A DNA stretch of 64,000 nt from Nocardioides limicola (GTDB taxonomy: Bacteria; Actinomycetota; Actinomycetes; Propionibacteriales; Nocardioidaceae). Below are positions 1 to 7,913 of this stretch, piece after piece. How positions within the stretch are numbered: position 1 is the first letter of the stretch; each line of letters begins with the position of its first letter. The stretch lies in NCBI RefSeq assembly GCF_016827675.1, contig NZ_JAERJA010000013.1:79609-143608 (forward strand). Reading direction: 5' to 3'. The position numbers and the translations under genes were made by a program. A model generated the notes under the pieces. It saw only the letters and a list, made by a program, of their open reading frames with translations, made no database searches and was not told where the DNA came from.

Positions 1-4
1 ACCA

Positions 5-865
5 GTGATCCCCGCACCGTTCTCCTATGTCGCACCCACGTCGGTCGACGAAGCGCTGGCGGCGCTCGCCGAGCACGGCGACGACGCCAAGATCCTGGCC
101 GGCGGACAGAGCCTGTTGCCGGTGCTGCGGATGCGGCTCAATGCGCCGGAGTGGGTGATCGACCTCGGCCGGATCGACTCGCTCCGCGGCGTCCGGGACG
201 CCGGCGACCATCTGGTCATCGGGGCGATGACCACCCATCACGACGTGCTCCACGACCCGCTGGTCGCCGAGCATGCCGCGTTGATCACCGCCGCCGCGAC
301 CGACCTGGCCGACGCCCAGGTCCGGCACCGGGGCACCTTCGGCGGCTCGCTCGCACACGCCGATCCGGCCGGCGACCTCGGCGCGCCGGTCCTGGCACTG
401 GGGGCGTCGTTCGTGATCGCCGGTCCCTCCGGCACCAGGACGGTGCCCGGCACGGAGTTCTTCGTGGACCTCTTCGAGACCGCCATCGGTGACGACGAGA
501 TCCTCACCGAGGTGCACGTCCCCAAGCACACCGGCTGGGGGGCGCACTACGAGAAGTTCGTCCGGGTCGCCCACCAGTGGCCCATCGTCGCCGTCGCCGC
601 CGCGGTGCGGGTGGAGGGTGGCACCATCGAGCACGCCCGGATCGGGTTGACGAACATGGGCTCCACACCGCTGCGGGCCACGGCCGTCGAGGAGGCGCTG
701 ACCGGGCAGCCGCTCACCGCCGACGCGGTCCGAGCGGCCGCCCAGCACGCAGCGGACGGGGCGAACCCGCCCTCGGACCTCAACGGCGACGCGTCGTACC
801 GCAGCCATCTGGCCTGCGTGCTGACGGCTCGTGCGGTGCTCGCGGCAGGAGGTGCCGACGGCTGA
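5..865 (+). CDS. FAD-binding medium subunit of a CO-dehydrogenase-like molybdenum hydroxylase (CoxM family)
   Basis: This is the flavoprotein subunit of a xanthine-oxidase/CO-dehydrogenase-type molybdenum hydroxylase; in the family it passes electrons between the Fe-S subunit and FAD in the cytoplasm. The 286-residue length is typical. The FAD-binding loop AGGQSLLP is at residues 32-39 and the second family motif (TFGGSLAHADPAGD) at 111-124. The GTG start overlaps what looks like the TGA of a gene that ended just before the window (GTGA), so the other hydroxylase subunits probably lie upstream. It is followed by a coxG-like gene with a TGATG overlap, which supports one operon. The substrate cannot be told from this subunit; CO is only one possibility. 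Confidence 0.9.
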   Translation: MIPAPFSYVAPTSVDEALAALAEHGDDAKILAGGQSLLPVLRMRLNAPEWVIDLGRIDSLRGVRDAGDHLVIGAMTTHHDVLHDPLVAEHAALITAAATDLADAQVRHRGTFGGSLAHADPAGDLGAPVLALGASFVIAGPSGTRTVPGTEFFVDLFETAIGDDEILTEVHVPKHTGWGAHYEKFVRVAHQWPIVAVAAAVRVEGGTIEHARIGLTNMGSTPLRATAVEEALTGQPLTADAVRAAAQHAADGANPPSDLNGDASYRSHLACVLTARAVLAAGGADG

Positions 866-1611
866 TGGAGCTCACCCACACCTTCTCGGTGCCCACCGGG
901 ATCGAGGAGACCTGGGCCCACTTCGGAGACATCGCAGCCTTGGCCGAGTGTTTCCCCGGAGCTCGGGTCACCTCGGTGGACGACGGGCCACCGGCGACGT
1001 TCGTCGGCACCTGCAAGGTCAAGCTCGGGCCGATCGCGCTGGTCTACACCGGCAGTGGCACCTTCACCGAGCGCGACGAGGACGCGCACCGCTTCGTCGT
1101 CGAGGCGAAGGGCAAGGACAAGCGCGGCAACGGCACCGCCGGTGCGCTGGTGACCGTGGCGATGGTCGAGGCCGGTGCTGCCACGGAGGTCGAGGTGCGC
1201 ACCGACCTGTCGATCACCGGCAAGCCTGCCCAGTTCGGCCGTGGCGTGATGCAGGACGTCTCGGACAAGTTGCTCGCCCAGTTCGTCGCCTGCCTGGAGC
1301 GCAGGCTCGGGGACCAGGGGCCCCCGGACGAGGAAGCCGGGACACCGGGCGTGGGAGAGCCCGGTGACGGCTCGCGACCCAGTACCGGTGCGCAACCCGG
1401 TGAAGGCGGGCGGTCCGGTATCGGTGCGCAACCCGGTGACGGCGGGCGGTCCCGTGACGGCGCGCGGTCCGATGACGACGAGGACGATGACGACGCGCTC
1501 GATCTGGGCGCGGCGACCTTCGTGATCCTCACCAAGACCTACGGCAAACAACTACTCGGAATCCTTGCCGCCCTGCTGATCCTGCGTTGGCTCTGGCGGC
1601 GCCGCCACTGA
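865..1611 (+). CDS. CoxG-like SRPBCC-fold protein with C-terminal membrane anchor
   Basis: Residues 1-150 match the CoxG / carbon-monoxide-dehydrogenase subunit G branch of the SRPBCC (START-like) fold. CoxG in characterised systems helps attach the hydroxylase to the membrane. The ATG overlaps the coxM stop (TGATG), giving translational coupling. After the domain comes a low-complexity Gly/Arg/Asp linker (about 150-215) with a repeated GAQPGxGGRS segment and an acidic run (SDDDEDDDD, 202-210). A hydrophobic helix (about 229-244) follows and ends in WRRRH, a typical cytoplasm-side tail anchor. Domain plus flexible linker plus anchor fits a role tethering the enzyme to the membrane. The exact function is inferred from the family. 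Confidence 0.85.
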   Translation: MELTHTFSVPTGIEETWAHFGDIAALAECFPGARVTSVDDGPPATFVGTCKVKLGPIALVYTGSGTFTERDEDAHRFVVEAKGKDKRGNGTAGALVTVAMVEAGAATEVEVRTDLSITGKPAQFGRGVMQDVSDKLLAQFVACLERRLGDQGPPDEEAGTPGVGEPGDGSRPSTGAQPGEGGRSGIGAQPGDGGRSRDGARSDDDEDDDDALDLGAATFVILTKTYGKQLLGILAALLILRWLWRRRH

Positions 1612-1615
1612 CGAA

Positions 1616-1653
1616 GTGGGGTTTGTGGCCGCGCGAGGTGGGGTTTGTGGCCG
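1616..1653 (+). repeat. Two-unit 22-bp direct repeat after coxG
   Basis: GTGGGGTTTGTGGCCG occurs at 1616-1631 and again, identically, at 1638-1653, a 22-nt period. It starts 4 nt after the coxG-like stop codon. No gene lies in this gap. Confidence 0.85.
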
Positions 1654-1691
1654 TCGTTGCGAGTGGACCCGACTCATGACAGCGTGGCAGC

Positions 1692-2378
1692 GTGGAGAAC
1701 CACCTCGAATGGCTGGCCCGGCTGCAGGGCGAGTTCTTGGCCGACGTCCGGGTCGCCGACCCCACGCTGCCGGTGCCCGCCTGCGGACGCTGGCGGATCA
1801 AGAACCTCGTCGAGCACCTGGCGCGGGTCCACCATTGGGCCGCCGGTCAAGCGCGCCGGTCGCAGGAGACGCCGTTGGGCCGAGGTCCCTTCGACCTACC
1901 TGCGCTGTACGACGAGTGCGCGACCGAGTTGCGAACCACCCTCGCCGAACTGGACCCTGCCGCTGACGCATGGACTCTGGTCGGCCGCGGGCCGGTGTCG
2001 TTCTGGCACCGTCGCCAGTTGCACGAGACGCTGATCCACCTGCACGACCTCCGGGCCGCCCAGGGGAACGCAGTCAACGATGTGCCCGTGGAGGTGTGGT
2101 CCGACTGCATCGATGAACTGATCACCATGTTCGTTCCACGACAGATCGCCATGGAGCGCCTTGAGTCGCTCTCGCGAACGGTGCGATTCGTCGCTGCCGA
2201 TGCGCAGGACGCCGTGTGGGTGATGGGGTCGGGGGATGCCGAGGCCACGGTCAGGGCTCCCGCTCGCGAGTTGGCGCTGGTGCTGTGGCATCGGATTCCG
2301 CTGGAGTCTGCCGGTGCGACGATCGAGGGCGACGCCGCGGCGGTCCACACACTGCTCGCCCAACCACTCACGCCCTGA
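1692..2378 (+). CDS. Maleylpyruvate isomerase/DinB-type mycothiol-dependent enzyme family protein
   Basis: The 228-residue protein resembles the actinobacterial maleylpyruvate-isomerase N-terminal (DinB-like four-helix) family. The N-terminal helix has W-R-I-K-N-L-V-E-H-L-A-R-V-H, the segment that supplies the first metal histidine in the family, and there are H-E-T-L-I-H-L-H-D residues near the middle, which would supply the other ligands. Such proteins bind a divalent metal and often use mycothiol. The start is a GTG; an ATG at 1677 is in another frame. It stands alone between a repeat-flanked coxG gene and a 21-bp repeat array that begins inside its stop codon. The substrate is unknown. 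Confidence 0.75.
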   Translation: MENHLEWLARLQGEFLADVRVADPTLPVPACGRWRIKNLVEHLARVHHWAAGQARRSQETPLGRGPFDLPALYDECATELRTTLAELDPAADAWTLVGRGPVSFWHRRQLHETLIHLHDLRAAQGNAVNDVPVEVWSDCIDELITMFVPRQIAMERLESLSRTVRFVAADAQDAVWVMGSGDAEATVRAPARELALVLWHRIPLESAGATIEGDAAAVHTLLAQPLTP

Positions 2379-2460
2379 ACGGGGCCCAACTCGACGCGAA
2401 CGGGGCCCAACTCGACGCGAACGGGGCCCAACTCGACGCGGATGGGGCCCAAGTCGGGGG
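2377..2460 (+). repeat. Array of four 21-bp tandem units
   Basis: Four units of exactly 21 bp (2377, 2398, 2419, 2440) each contain a GGGGCCCAA core followed by CTCGACGC (the last unit has GTCGG). The array overlaps the TGA of the preceding gene and has no spacers, so it is not CRISPR. Its last unit is identical over 19 nt to the last unit of the array at 22711-22794. Confidence 0.95.
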
Positions 2461-2505
2461 GAAGTGGATCGAAAGGGTGTTCGAAGAAGTGGTAGGGTGC
2501 GAGGC

Positions 2506-3117
2506 GTGGAGTTTCAGGGGACGCTCTTCGCCGACCAGGGGTTCGCCGACCTGGCTGAGATCCGCCGTACCGAGTTGGACGCCGGTGCCTGGGTGGATGT
2601 GCTGCCGGGCTGGGCGCCGACGCCGGACGACCTCTTCGCCGAGATCGCCGAGGCCATCCCGTGGCGGGCGGAGCGCCGATGGATGTACCACCGGGAGGTC
2701 GACGTCCCCCGGCTGGTCCACATCTACGGACCTGACGACGTGTTGCCGCATCGTGCCCTCATCGACGCCCGTCAACGGCTGAGCCGCCACTACCTGCCCG
2801 AGCTGGGGGAGCCGTTCGTGACCGCCGGCTGCTGCCTCTACCGCGACGGTCGAGACTCGGTGGCCTGGCACGGAGACACCATCGGTCGCGGCAGACACGA
2901 GAACACCATGGTCGCCATCCTCAGTCTCGGCGACGAGCGCCAGCTCGCAGTCCGTCCCGTCGGGGGTGGCCCGGCCCGACGCTTCCCGGTGGGGCACGGA
3001 GATCTGCTGGTGATGGGCGGGTCCTGTCAGCGCACTCACGAGCACGCCGTCCTCAAGACCTCGCGCCCGGTCGGCCCGCGGATCTCGGTCCAGTTCCGCC
3101 CGCTCGACGTCTTCTGA
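2506..3117 (+). CDS. AlkB-like 2-oxoglutarate/Fe(II)-dependent oxygenase
   Basis: A 203-residue AlkB-fold protein. AlkB enzymes use Fe(II) and 2-oxoglutarate to remove alkyl groups oxidatively from nucleic acids, and some act on other substrates. The Fe ligands are visible as H122-G-D124 (AWHGDT) and H180 (HEHAVLK). The 2-oxoglutarate arginine motif is R192-ISVQF-R198 near the C terminus. The GTG start at 2506 gives the expected length; the longer open frame upstream only reads through the 21-bp repeat array. It appears monocistronic. The cytoplasmic repair role is inferred from the family. Confidence 0.9.
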   Translation: MEFQGTLFADQGFADLAEIRRTELDAGAWVDVLPGWAPTPDDLFAEIAEAIPWRAERRWMYHREVDVPRLVHIYGPDDVLPHRALIDARQRLSRHYLPELGEPFVTAGCCLYRDGRDSVAWHGDTIGRGRHENTMVAILSLGDERQLAVRPVGGGPARRFPVGHGDLLVMGGSCQRTHEHAVLKTSRPVGPRISVQFRPLDVF

Positions 3118-3169
3118 GCTCCCGAGGAACGAGCGTTCCGAGTCCGGGTCGTGACCTGATCGCAACCAA

Positions 3170-3206
3170 TTGTGACCTTCACAACACGGCTGCGGTCCGG
3201 TAGGCC
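3170..3206 (+). promoter_or_regulatory. Predicted promoter with overlapping operator-like palindrome for the subtilase gene
   Basis: TTCACA (3178-3183) and TAGGCC (3201-3206) form a -35/-10 pair with 17-nt spacing, 62 bp upstream of the subtilase ATG. A perfect inverted repeat, TTGTGA-CCT-TCACAA (3170-3184), lies over the -35. This suggests repression or activation by an unknown dimeric regulator. Confidence 0.5.
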
Positions 3207-3268
3207 TAGGGAGGTCGTTTGCCCACAGGCGGTCGACGCAACCCTCTCCTCAACAACAAGGAGCATCG

Positions 3269-6001
3269 ATGTCGAAGCACAGCAGTTCCGCTGCCCGGAC
3301 CAGGCGCCTGGTCGCCGGTCTTGCGGGCGCTGCACTGATCGCGGGCACGTTCGCCGCGACCGGGGCAGCCACCGCAGATCCGTCCGGCGGCGACTATCTC
3401 GGGTCTCGGGGCAGTGACCGACCCGACCAGATGACGCCGGAGTCTCACTCCGGCTGGTTCGTGCAACTCACCGGAGAACCTCGGGTGAAGGGCGGTCGCC
3501 CGGCAGCCCTGAACCGTCAGCACAACAGGTTCGAAGCCAGCGCCGACGAGCTCGGGGTCGAGATGACCATCAAGCACGAGTACCGGCGACTGTGGAACGG
3601 GGTCTCGGCCGAGATGTCCCCCGGCGATGCCGCCCGGGTGGCCGCACTGCCCGACGTCGCCGCCGTGTTCCCCGTGCTCACCTTCGACGCCCCGGATCCG
3701 GGCAGTCTCGACGTGCCCGCGATGAGCAGTGCCCTGGCGATGACCGGAGCCGACATCGCGCAGAGCGAGCTCGGGCTGACCGGCGCCGGGCTCAAGGTGG
3801 CTGTCCTCGACACCGGTGTCGACTACGACCACCCCGACTTCGGTGGCACCGGCGTGAACGGTGGCACTCCGTTCCCCACCGAGCGGGTGGTGGCAGGCTG
3901 GGACTTCGTCGGCGATGACTTCAACGCCGACAGCTCCTCGCCGGCGTACCAACCGGTCCCGAACCCGAACGACAACCCCGACGACTGCCAGGGTCACGGC
4001 ACCCACGTGGCCGGGATCATCGGCGCCGACGGCGACGTCCGCGGTGTCGCACCCGGCGTGGAGTTCGGTGCCTACCGGGTCTTCGGCTGTGCCGGTTCCA
4101 CCACGGCCGACATCATCGTGGCCGCTCTCGAGCGCGCCCACGCCGACGGCATGGACGTGGTCAACATGAGCATCGGTGCCGCCTTCGCCACCTGGCCCGA
4201 GTACCCGACCGCTGCCGCCAGCGACGCGCTGGTGGGTGACGGGGTCACCGTGGTCGCCTCGATCGGCAACAGCGGCGCTTCGGGCACCTGGTCCGCTGGT
4301 GCCCCCGGCGTCGGTGACAGCGTGATCGGTGTCGCGTCGTTCGACAACGTGGCGTACGACGCGGACGTGTTCACCGTGTCCCCGGACGACACGCCGATCG
4401 CCTACTCGGCCGGCAGCGGAGCACCCGCCGCCCCCACCGAGGGGACGCTGCCGATGCTGGCCACCGGCACGCCGGCGAGCCCTAACGACGGCTGCTTCGA
4501 CGCGCCTGCGCTGGGGGACCTGACCGGGAGTGCGGCCCTGATCCAGCGTGGGTCCTGCTTCTTCTACGACAAGGCTCGCAATGCCGAGTTGGCAGGCGCT
4601 GAGGCCGTGGTGATCTACAACAACGTGGCCGGCGGGTTCTCGCCGAGCCTCGCCCCGCCCACCGCGGACGACCCGCCGATCGGGATCCCGGTGGTGGCGA
4701 TCACCCACGCGGATGGTGTGTTCCTGCACGAGCGGATCACCGACGACGGCACGGAGCTGACCTGGACCGACGAGACGATCACGGTCGAGAACCCCACGGG
4801 CGGCCTGATCTCCGCGTTCAGCTCGTTCGGACTCACCGCGGACCTGAAGGTCAAGCCCGACCTGGGGGCTCCCGGCGGGCAGATCTTGTCCACCTATCCG
4901 CTCGAGCAGGGCGGCCAGGCGGTCGCCTCGGGCACCTCGATGTCCGCACCGCACGTCGCGGGCGCCGTGGCGCTGCTGTTGGAGGCGCGGCCGGGCACCG
5001 ACCCGGAGACGGTGCGCGACCTGCTGCAGAACCACTCGGTGCCGGCGGACCTGTCCTTCGTGACCGGCGCCGGGCTGCTCGAGCCGGTGCACCGTCAGGG
5101 CGCCGGGATGATCTCGATCGACCGGTCGATCACCGCCGACACGATGGTGTCGCCCGGCAAACTGTCGCTCGGTGAGAGCCAGGCCGGCCCGGCAGTGCGG
5201 ACGTTGACGCTGACCAACTCCGGCGACGAGGAGGTCACCTACGCCCTGTCGAACACGGCGGCGGTCAGCACGGCCGGGGTCCCGAGCGACCCGGGCTACT
5301 TCGTCGGTGGCTCGACCGCCGACTTCGGCGGCGATGAGGTCACGGTGCCCGCTGGCGGCAGCGCCGACGTCACGGTGACCATCACCGCGCCTGCCTCCCC
5401 GGCACTCGGCCTGTACGGCGGGTACCTGGAGTTCACTCCCGAGGACGGCGAGCCGCTGCGGGTGCCGTACGCCGGTTTCGTCGGCGACTACCAGGAGGTC
5501 GGCGTGCTCACCCAGGGCGCTTTCGAGTTCCCCTACCTGGGTTCGCTGACCGAGTGCGACCGGTTGATCGGAGTCGACTGCACCATGGGCGGCTCCTGGG
5601 ACGTCCACCCCGAGGGTGGGGCCTCCTACTCGATGGCCGACGGTGACTTCCCGACGCTGTTGGTGCACCTGGAGCACCCGGCCAGGTCATTGACGGTGAC
5701 CCTGCACGAGGCGCTGGCGGACGGCTCCATCGGCGACGCCGTGGGCGGCCGCAACAACACGGTGCTGCACGTGGACTACCTGGGTCGGTCGGGGTCGGCT
5801 TCGGCCTTCACCCCGTTCGTCTGGGACGGCACCCGGCAGAAGTCGCAGGGGAAGGGCCCGAAGGCGCAAGGCACCCAGCGGGTCCCCAACGGTGACTACG
5901 TGCTCAAGGTGACCGTGCTCAAGGCCCTGGGGAACCCGGGCAACGCCGACCATGTGGAGACCTGGGTGAGCCCGGCCTTCACCGTGGATCGGGCCGGCTG
6001 A
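3269..6001 (+). CDS. Secreted subtilisin-like serine protease (S8) with PA domain
   Basis: This 910-residue exported protease has a Sec signal peptide (basic MSKHSSSAARTRR, hydrophobic core to about residue 36) and an I9-like propeptide to about 140. The S8 catalytic domain has Asp181 (AVLDTGVDYDHPD), His243 (GHGTHVAGI), oxyanion Asn334 and Ser557 (GTSMSAPHVAGA). A protease-associated (PA) domain is inserted at about 405-495. After the catalytic domain come Fn3/Ig-like beta domains (about 630-740) and a further C-terminal region. The ATG has an AAGGAG ribosome site 5 nt upstream. It is probably released or wall-associated and degrades extracellular protein. The size and PA insertion match lactocepin/C5a-peptidase-like relatives. 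No wall-sorting motif is visible. Confidence 0.95.
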   Translation: MSKHSSSAARTRRLVAGLAGAALIAGTFAATGAATADPSGGDYLGSRGSDRPDQMTPESHSGWFVQLTGEPRVKGGRPAALNRQHNRFEASADELGVEMTIKHEYRRLWNGVSAEMSPGDAARVAALPDVAAVFPVLTFDAPDPGSLDVPAMSSALAMTGADIAQSELGLTGAGLKVAVLDTGVDYDHPDFGGTGVNGGTPFPTERVVAGWDFVGDDFNADSSSPAYQPVPNPNDNPDDCQGHGTHVAGIIGADGDVRGVAPGVEFGAYRVFGCAGSTTADIIVAALERAHADGMDVVNMSIGAAFATWPEYPTAAASDALVGDGVTVVASIGNSGASGTWSAGAPGVGDSVIGVASFDNVAYDADVFTVSPDDTPIAYSAGSGAPAAPTEGTLPMLATGTPASPNDGCFDAPALGDLTGSAALIQRGSCFFYDKARNAELAGAEAVVIYNNVAGGFSPSLAPPTADDPPIGIPVVAITHADGVFLHERITDDGTELTWTDETITVENPTGGLISAFSSFGLTADLKVKPDLGAPGGQILSTYPLEQGGQAVASGTSMSAPHVAGAVALLLEARPGTDPETVRDLLQNHSVPADLSFVTGAGLLEPVHRQGAGMISIDRSITADTMVSPGKLSLGESQAGPAVRTLTLTNSGDEEVTYALSNTAAVSTAGVPSDPGYFVGGSTADFGGDEVTVPAGGSADVTVTITAPASPALGLYGGYLEFTPEDGEPLRVPYAGFVGDYQEVGVLTQGAFEFPYLGSLTECDRLIGVDCTMGGSWDVHPEGGASYSMADGDFPTLLVHLEHPARSLTVTLHEALADGSIGDAVGGRNNTVLHVDYLGRSGSASAFTPFVWDGTRQKSQGKGPKAQGTQRVPNGDYVLKVTVLKALGNPGNADHVETWVSPAFTVDRAG

Positions 6002-6014
6002 GCCGACCCTCGGG

Positions 6015-6044
6015 TGGCCCCGTCGGCAGATGCCGGCGGGGCCA
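6015..6044 (+). terminator. Hairpin after the subtilase gene
   Basis: TGGCCCCGTCGGCA pairs with TGCCGGCGGGGCCA (one G-T pair), 14 nt after the stop codon. There is no T-run, as is common for actinobacterial terminators. Confidence 0.6.
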
Positions 6045-6098
6045 TCGCGGGTGCCCGAGGTCCCGCGTCTGGGACCGGGTCGCCCCTACGATGGCGTC

Positions 6099-6806
6099 AT
6101 GAGTGAGCGTGGCCTGCTGGAGGTGGCGGTGCTGCGCGACCGGGATGTGGCCGGGGCAGTGGCCGGCGGCGCAGACCGACTCCTGGTGGGACGTCTGGTG
6201 GACTCCGAGTTGCTCACTCCCGAACTCGCCACTGTGACGCTGGTCTGCCGGGAGAGTGACGTGCCGGTCCGGGTGGTGCTGCGGCTGGGGACCGGATGGA
6301 CGACCAACGGAGGGGAACTCACCCGCCTGATCGGCCTGGCCCACGACGCGCTGGCGCGAGGTGCGGAGTCGGTGGAGTTCGGCTTCCTCGACGCCGACCT
6401 CCAGGTCGATGCCGCCGTGTGCCGCCACCTGGCCACGCAGTTGGGCGAGGTCGCGTGGAGTTTCAGTCCGGCCATCGACGCGGTACTGGAGCCCCAGCGG
6501 GCGTGGTCGCAGATCTGGAGGCTGCCAGGGCTCGACGGTGTCCGCTCCGCGGGGTCGCCCCGCGGGATGGGGGTCGGGTACGACGATCTGCTGGCGTTGG
6601 TGGAGGCCTCGCCGCAGGCGGCCCGCCTGCTGATCGCCGGCGAGGGCCTGACGGCTGAGCAGGTGCCCTGGTTGTGGCGGGCCGGGGTCCGCCAGTTCCA
6701 CCTCGGCCGTCAGTCCCGGCCGGGCGGCTCGCTCAAGGCGGACGTCGCAGCAGAGCATGTCCGCTCCTGGCGGCTGCTGCTGGATCACGCTGCTGGTCGA
6801 GGCTGA
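6099..6806 (+). CDS. Divergent CutC-family TIM-barrel protein
   Basis: The 235-residue protein follows the CutC pattern from end to end: LEVAVLRDRDVAGAVAGGADRLLVG at the N terminus (family: LEVC...A..GGADRIEL), a middle ESVEFGFLDADLQVD segment (family: GVVFG.L...G.VD) and a late FHLGRQSRPGG segment. The usual PRGG motif is replaced by LRLGTGW and the usual HRAFD by SPAIDAV, so residues normally invariant in CutC are missing. CutC was linked to copper handling, but its biochemical role is not settled; a copper role is not shown here. The ATG at 6099 was chosen because the longer frame enters the upstream terminator. Confidence 0.65.
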   Translation: MSERGLLEVAVLRDRDVAGAVAGGADRLLVGRLVDSELLTPELATVTLVCRESDVPVRVVLRLGTGWTTNGGELTRLIGLAHDALARGAESVEFGFLDADLQVDAAVCRHLATQLGEVAWSFSPAIDAVLEPQRAWSQIWRLPGLDGVRSAGSPRGMGVGYDDLLALVEASPQAARLLIAGEGLTAEQVPWLWRAGVRQFHLGRQSRPGGSLKADVAAEHVRSWRLLLDHAAGRG

Positions 6807-6828
6807 GGGAGCGGGTCGGGCCGAGACC

Positions 6829-6866
6829 GTGGAGTGCCACCGGAGCCCGGATGTGGCATGCTCCAC
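6829..6866 (+). other. Imperfect hairpin in the 306-bp gap before the phosphatase gene
   Basis: GTGGAGTGCCAC (6829-6840) and GTGGCATGCTCCAC (6853-6866) pair with a 2-nt bulge and a 12-nt loop. The rest of the gap (6807-7112) holds a second small hairpin at 7034-7053 (CATCGGG with CCCGATG) and no convincing gene. Confidence 0.5.
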
Positions 6867-7112
6867 ACAGATCTGGCGCCGCTGGCGAACCGATCGGGCG
6901 GTCGGTGTTTCAGATCGTCAGGATCGGGTAGGACAGGGGAAACGGGCCCCTGACGTCGTGGTGCTGGGCCGACCGCAACGCGAGCCAGAAGTAGGAGTGG
7001 GCAGATCGGGACCACACGCGAACCACAGTCGAACATCGGGTTCACCCCCGATGGGGAGGACCTGTGGGCGCGGGTGCCGAGCCAGCGACATCCCGGAGAG
7101 GACCCGTTGAGG

Positions 7113-7913
7113 ATGGTCACCACCTGTTTCGGTGCGGGCACCGACGTCGGGTGCGTCCGGGAGGTGAACGAGGACTCCTTCCTCGTCGACGCCTCCGTGT
7201 TCGCGGTCGCCGACGGCATGGGCGGTCACCACGGCGGTGATCTGGCCAGCCGGATCGCGGTCACTGAGGTCGCTGCGCTGGCGGGTCGACATCACGGCGC
7301 TGAGGAGGCCACCCACGCGATCGTCGCCGCGCTCAGCGCCGCGCACCGCCGGATCCAGGCACTCGGGCGTGACGACGGGGGCTGGTATGCCGGCACCACG
7401 GTGGTGGCGGCGATTCTGGTCGGCAGTGGCGACGGGGCGCGTTGGCTGCTCGCCAATGTCGGCGACTCCCGTGGCTATCGGTTCACCGCTGACGGCCTGG
7501 AGCAGGTGACCGTGGATCATTCGGTGGTCCAAGAGCTCGTCGACTCGGGCGCCCTGACGCCGGAGGCGACCCGCACCCACCCCGAGCGGCACGTGGTCAC
7601 CCGGGCGCTGGGCGGTCCGGTCGAGTGCGAGCCTGACTTCTTCTCGATCCCGGTCGAGGCGGCGCCGCGACTGTTGCTCTGTTCGGACGGGATCAGCGCG
7701 ATGATCGACGACTCGGAGATCGCGGCCATCCTGGCTGCCTCGCCCGACCCTCGGGACGCAGCTGATCGTCTGGTCGCGGCGGCCCTGGCGGCGGGTGGCA
7801 AGGACAACGCGACCGCCGTGGTGGTCGATGTGATGGGATTGACCGAGGACGAGGCGACGTACGACGCCGACACCACCCGCACCACGTTGCACCAGAAGTT
7901 GGGGGCTGAATGA
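7113..7913 (+). CDS. PP2C-family serine/threonine protein phosphatase
   Basis: A 266-residue PPM/PP2C phosphatase, Mn/Mg-dependent and cytoplasmic, which would reverse Ser/Thr kinase signalling. Visible motifs are G13...N19-E-D21, the metal-binding D34-G-M-G-G38, and the late GGKDNATAVVV motif with the metal Asp and Asn. ATG 7113 was chosen; TTG 7107 in the same frame is an alternative and sits closer to the GGAGAGGA site at 7095-7102. Its stop overlaps the next gene (ATGA). With the FHA and RDD-FHA genes it forms a three-gene phospho-signalling operon. A partner kinase is not adjacent, but one is encoded at 43.7-45.1 kb. Confidence 0.93.
   Translation: MVTTCFGAGTDVGCVREVNEDSFLVDASVFAVADGMGGHHGGDLASRIAVTEVAALAGRHHGAEEATHAIVAALSAAHRRIQALGRDDGGWYAGTTVVAAILVGSGDGARWLLANVGDSRGYRFTADGLEQVTVDHSVVQELVDSGALTPEATRTHPERHVVTRALGGPVECEPDFFSIPVEAAPRLLLCSDGISAMIDDSEIAAILAASPDPRDAADRLVAAALAAGGKDNATAVVVDVMGLTEDEATYDADTTRTTLHQKLGAE

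Noticed and set aside
2377..2460. CRISPR array
   Set aside because: The 21-bp units are contiguous with no spacers, and no cas gene is near.
2216..2782. Open frame encoding a heptad-like repeat peptide across the 21-bp array
   Set aside because: Because 21 bp is seven codons, any array is periodic in protein; the frame overlaps the AlkB-like gene and has no homology.
6757..7110. 117-residue frame ending in TTGA at the phosphatase start, a possible coupled leader gene
   Set aside because: It starts inside the CutC-like gene in another frame and has no domain or good start; only a short leader peptide from ATG 7051 would be conceivable.
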